In this document: positions 52,246 to 55,539 of the stretch, piece after piece
Layout: every line of letters begins with the position of its first letter
Numbering within the stretch: position 1 is the first letter of the stretch
Notes under the pieces: model-generated
Database searches by the model: none
Told to the model about the DNA's origin: nothing
Seen by the model: the letters and a program-made list of their open reading frames with translations, nothing else
Origin: Actinomycetes bacterium
GTDB taxonomy: Bacteria > Actinomycetota > Acidimicrobiia > Acidimicrobiales > Acidimicrobiaceae
Direction of reading: 5' to 3'
Assembly: GCA_021826315.1 (NCBI GenBank)
Contig: JAKAZZ010000015.1
Span: forward strand, 1-55,539
Length of the DNA: 55,539 nucleotides
Translations under genes and position numbers: made by a program

Positions 52246-53369
52246 GCATTTTCAGACCGTTGAGCGTGCGCTCATCGCAGGGCAGATGGCGACGTTCAAT
52301 CCTTTGATGGCGTCGATGGCCACTACTTAGTGAGGCCAAAAATAGAGCGCATGCTTTGCATTCGGGGCATCCATTTTGGTTTATCTCCGTATCACCGTTG
52401 TCGGCAAAGGAGATTTAATCCCCGATTCTCGACGCTCGGAAGTTCGTCAGAACTATAGTCACGATGGATTCTCAAGAAGCGACCGATATGAGCGCTTTTG
52501 GTTTCGTTACAGGTCTTTGCATTATCGAAAGTCGGCTTTGCCTTTTGGATGCGGTGCAGGTCTAAGCCCTTCGGTGTCTTCGTGGGGCGATACTCCGGGA
52601 GATTTAAGGTCGTTACCCGTCTGCACCTCGGTACATTGCATTTCCTTAGCAAGGCACTTGTGCCTGTAGCCTAAAAGTGGTTACGTAGGTGAAGCTTATT
52701 GGCGAAGTGGCTACTTTTAAATCTCTTCGCGTTTGCAGAGTTCCTGCCAACCAAAGTAAGGTGCCAAGAGACTCTCATCGTGCGGGACATTTCATTTGGC
52801 GCTCTCGAAATTCCCTAATTTGTACTTTTAGGCCTTCGATTGGCTATATCGACGTTGAAGTATCAAGCTGAGAACCAAATCTTTCGATATTTAAGTCGGC
52901 CTGTGGATCGAATCGTTCGCCTTTTTTAATCGATTGTATTTAGGTGGCGGTGAGCAAGGGAGTGCGATGATGTGACAACCATGAGTACGAGATGGGATAC
53001 ATTCGCTCGATAGCATCTTGATTTGAAGTTGGTGAAGAAGTGACCGAACGATGGCAACTTAGCTCCGGCGGCCTTTTACTTCGCAAGAAGCATCATCGAT
53101 GTTTTGTTATTTCTCGCGCAAACTAAAAGCTTTATCGGATTGACTAGCGATGGCTAACCCTTTAAATGTGGTTGGCGAGCAATTGAGTGTATGCGTGCGC
53201 TTTATCTCAATTTATTTTACAATTGTAAAGGGGCGTATGTGGGTGTTGTATAGGACATGTTGATTGCTGCTAAAGGTAGAACTAGGTCTAGGGTAGATTT
53301 TGCTTTATCCGGTAGCTGGTCCGAAATCTCTCTCAGGTTTTCCCAGATCGATTTTGGGGCTCATTGACG
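52246..53369. other. Gene-poor region of about 1.1 kb
   Basis: No long or recognisable frame in either direction. Frames at 52376-52669 (plus), 52392-52652 (minus) and 53300-53545 (plus) overlap one another or the next gene and show no domain signature. I recognise no riboswitch, tRNA, small RNA or transposase remnant. The only clear structure is a palindrome at 53216-53229. Confidence 0.45.
53216..53229. promoter_or_regulatory. Perfect palindrome upstream of the diguanylate cyclase
   Basis: TTTACAATTGTAAA is a perfect 14-base palindrome 140 bases before the cyclase ATG, in an AT-rich patch. It could be an operator for an unidentified dimeric regulator. Confidence 0.4.
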
Positions 53370-55539
53370 ATGGACGAAATCGGCATCTCGTCACTCTTTT
53401 TATCCCACCGAACATCAGTGGTTACTCTTGTCGCTGCGGTGAATCACTTTTCTCTCTATCCGGGGCGCGGAGGCTTGGCACTTTTAGGGGCCGTTGTCTC
53501 GGTCGTCCTTGGACTGTTACTTCGGAGACAGCGACGCCACGCTAATACCGCCCGGCAGATTGCTGCAATAAATAGCTATGTTGCTCGATTGAATCAGATG
53601 GCGAATGAAGTCCACGACAAGCGAGAGCTCCTCTCCCAGGCATGTGAACTTGCGGTATCAGAGGGAGGGTTTCGCTTTTCCGCGGTTCTAGGTACGGTCG
53701 ACGGCAAAGACTCTGACGAAGATCTAGTAACAATTTATGAAACCGCTCAAAGCAACCAAAGTTTTCTTGACCCAATTAAGTCATTTGCCCGTCGTGCACT
53801 AGGAGTCGGGGAGCCATCATTTCTAAAGGGCGACCTAACCTTATTGAAGGTAGCCAATCCCTGGCAACGGCTATTTCGCACACGGCGAACAACTGTTATC
53901 CTGCCATTGAATCGATACATGGCAACTCCCTGTGTACTTATTTTGGTCACCTTCGACAAGGGATATCAATTTCCAGTGAACCATGTAGTCAGAGAGTTGA
54001 TCGTTGAACTTGCAAACGATCTAATGGAGGCGGCTCGTCGCATCGACCTCATCAAGCGTGATCTTGAAATTAGTGCGTTAAACGAATCCCTCCTTGGAAG
54101 TCTAGGCGTGGGCATAAACGTGGTTCGATATCCAGAGAGAGTCATCGAGATTGCAAATCAAAGACTATTAGATATCGCAGGTGCGAATGATTTGGAGGAG
54201 TTCAAGAACACCCCGGCACGCTCCTTCTACAGAGATGACGAGGAATATGACAGAGTCGGCCAATTTGCCAAGTTAGTTCAGCAGAACGGGTCGGGAAGTT
54301 TGGACACGGTTGCCTATCGAAAGTTGACAGGAGAGCCGATATACATAGATATGTCAGGCAGAATGCTGGATTTAGATGACGGTTTGGTGCGCATCGTATG
54401 GACCCAGATTGACGTTACCGCCCGTGTCGAGGCAGATCGACAACGAAATAAGTTGAGCCGTCTTCGTGATGTCCTGCTCAACAATACCGTCGCCGGGATC
54501 GACCTAGTTGAATATCCCGCACGTCGAATTATCGAAGCAAATCAGGCCTTCGCAGAGATGTTGGGTTACAGTGACGTTTCGGAGGTGATAGGTATCGAGA
54601 TGACGTCTCTCTATACCCTCAACTCTGAGAACGAGAGGATGATAGCGCTAGTTCGTGCGGTGTTGACGAGTGGACACGGTGGATTAAGTGATCTTCAAGT
54701 CCTGAAAAAGGATGGATCATCGATATTTTTAGATGTTCATGGACGCCTGCTTCCCGATGGCGATTCCGAGAGCCAAATTATTGTTTGGACCTCAGTCGAT
54801 GTGACTGGGCGTCATAAACTCAATGACGAACTCCGTCGACACGCTCATTTCGATTCTCTGACGAATTTGCCTAATCGTCGAGCTTTACATCAGTACCTCA
54901 ATGAGGCGTTATCTAGGGTTCGCAGTGAAGGGTGTTATCTGGCAGTCGGCGTCATCGACCTTGATGACTTTAAGCCAATCAATGATGCATACGGTCATCC
55001 CGTAGGTGACGAGTTGCTTAAAGAATTTTCGGATCGCCTCAGGCTTGCGTTACGAGCGGGGGACTTTGCTTCGAGATTAGGCGGAGACGAGTTTGTCGTG
55101 ATTTTAGAGGGTCTTAGTCTCGAAACTCTTGAGTCACAGCTCGAGAGCGTTCTTGCTCGTTTGCATAAGACAGTTGAAACGCAATTTTTACTCGAAGGAC
55201 AATTTTTGGTCAATGTCGGTATGTCAATGGGTATTGCTTTTTCAAATGGAGGAATTGACGAGCCCGATATTCTCGTTCGAATGGCTGATTCGGCGATGTA
55301 CTCCATCAAGAAGCTCAAAGGCAGTCGTAAAAAGTGGTGGATGATCGCCGACTCAAAGCTTGAAGATGCTGGTGAAATTGTCACCATCGATCCATTCGGG
55401 TCCGAAGTTAGTAATCTTTTGGATAGCCTTAAAGCTTATATTTCGCCATTAATTGGACCCTTTGTCTCCCACTTCTACGAACACTTGATTCATCAAGGTA
55501 CCATCTCAAAGAACTTTGCACTTATTCCAAGTTCCCAGC
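53370..55539 (+). CDS. Membrane-linked PAS-PAS-GGDEF diguanylate cyclase, incomplete at right edge
   Basis: 723 residues visible; the frame is still open at the window end. ATG 53370 has TGGGG nine bases upstream. One membrane helix lies at about 32-52, then a charged helix and a GAF-like region (about 65-230), PAS 1 (about 238-355), PAS 2 (about 365-485) and a GGDEF domain from about 490. The catalytic motif GGDEF (571-575) is intact, and the inhibitory I-site RAGD (562-565) lies exactly five residues before it, so the enzyme should make c-di-GMP from GTP and be feedback-inhibited. HFDSLTNLPNRRAL and VIDLDDFKPINDAYGH are standard cyclase blocks. About 70 further residues after the domain suggest that another domain, perhaps EAL, follows beyond the edge. 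Confidence 0.92.
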   Translation, partial: MDEIGISSLFLSHRTSVVTLVAAVNHFSLYPGRGGLALLGAVVSVVLGLLLRRQRRHANTARQIAAINSYVARLNQMANEVHDKRELLSQACELAVSEGGFRFSAVLGTVDGKDSDEDLVTIYETAQSNQSFLDPIKSFARRALGVGEPSFLKGDLTLLKVANPWQRLFRTRRTTVILPLNRYMATPCVLILVTFDKGYQFPVNHVVRELIVELANDLMEAARRIDLIKRDLEISALNESLLGSLGVGINVVRYPERVIEIANQRLLDIAGANDLEEFKNTPARSFYRDDEEYDRVGQFAKLVQQNGSGSLDTVAYRKLTGEPIYIDMSGRMLDLDDGLVRIVWTQIDVTARVEADRQRNKLSRLRDVLLNNTVAGIDLVEYPARRIIEANQAFAEMLGYSDVSEVIGIEMTSLYTLNSENERMIALVRAVLTSGHGGLSDLQVLKKDGSSIFLDVHGRLLPDGDSESQIIVWTSVDVTGRHKLNDELRRHAHFDSLTNLPNRRALHQYLNEALSRVRSEGCYLAVGVIDLDDFKPINDAYGHPVGDELLKEFSDRLRLALRAGDFASRLGGDEFVVILEGLSLETLESQLESVLARLHKTVETQFLLEGQFLVNVGMSMGIAFSNGGIDEPDILVRMADSAMYSIKKLKGSRKKWWMIADSKLEDAGEIVTIDPFGSEVSNLLDSLKAYISPLIGPFVSHFYEHLIHQGTISKNFALIPSSQ

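Noticed and set aside
53300-53545. 81-codon plus-strand frame
   Set aside because: Out-of-frame overlap with the start of the PAS-GGDEF protein, which is far better supported.

Overview
The window looks like the chromosome of an actinobacterium, most likely an Acidimicrobiia member (Acidithrix/Ferrimicrobium-like). The grounds are moderate GC content, many TTG and GTG starts, lipoproteins and surface proteins with Ser/Thr-rich linkers, an Rv2466c-like (mycothiol-type) thiol oxidoreductase, and a PduO-type corrinoid adenosyltransferase. The taxon is an inference. I see no rRNA, tRNA or CRISPR.

Bases 1-10420 hold the most unusual block. It contains the end of a giant repeat-rich RTX-like protein, a membrane protein with cytoplasmic Ig-like domains and an exported Thr-rich stalk, an AAA+ ATPase whose N-terminal half resembles the ATPases of extracellular contractile injection systems (eCIS), a leaderless 651-residue protein with a permuted NlpC/P60-LRAT-like Cys/His domain, and a small YbjN-fold (type III chaperone-like) protein. 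I read this as the downstream end of an eCIS or related locus with a candidate effector-chaperone pair. The structural genes would lie to the left of the window.

Bases 10606-21873 are metabolic: a polar amino-acid ABC importer, an MFS transporter, a corrinoid adenosyltransferase, uronate isomerase UxaC, a histidine phosphatase, an amylosucrase-type GH13 enzyme behind a LacI-type operator, and a membrane-tethered GH5 glucanase. Bases 22202-25922 are an envelope glycan operon: a processive GT2, a GT-C membrane transferase, and a polyprenol-phosphate mannosyltransferase broken by a one-base deletion in a T run.

Bases 26271-32409 contain gluconokinase overlapping a LarA-family enzyme (candidate sugar-acid epimerase), an IstB (IS21) relic, a methyltransferase, and an AbiE-like toxin-antitoxin pair preceded by a cluster of TGAAACA boxes. 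Bases 32598-38582 (minus strand) hold a methyltransferase and a four-gene operon: disulfide-oxidoreductase-like flavoprotein, radical SAM protein, CDP-alcohol phosphatidyltransferase and APC permease. This operon is a candidate lipid-modification cassette. Bases 39116-42945 hold a TetR regulator diverging from thiol-redox genes over two clean palindromes, then a beta-lactamase-fold hydrolase.

Bases 43159-52245 form a self-contained beta-glucoside regulon. A GH1 beta-glucosidase diverges from a LacI regulator that leads an Opp-type ABC importer operon, and operators overlap near-consensus sigma70 promoters on both sides. A 1.1 kb gene-poor stretch follows, and then a PAS-PAS-GGDEF diguanylate cyclase that runs off the right edge.
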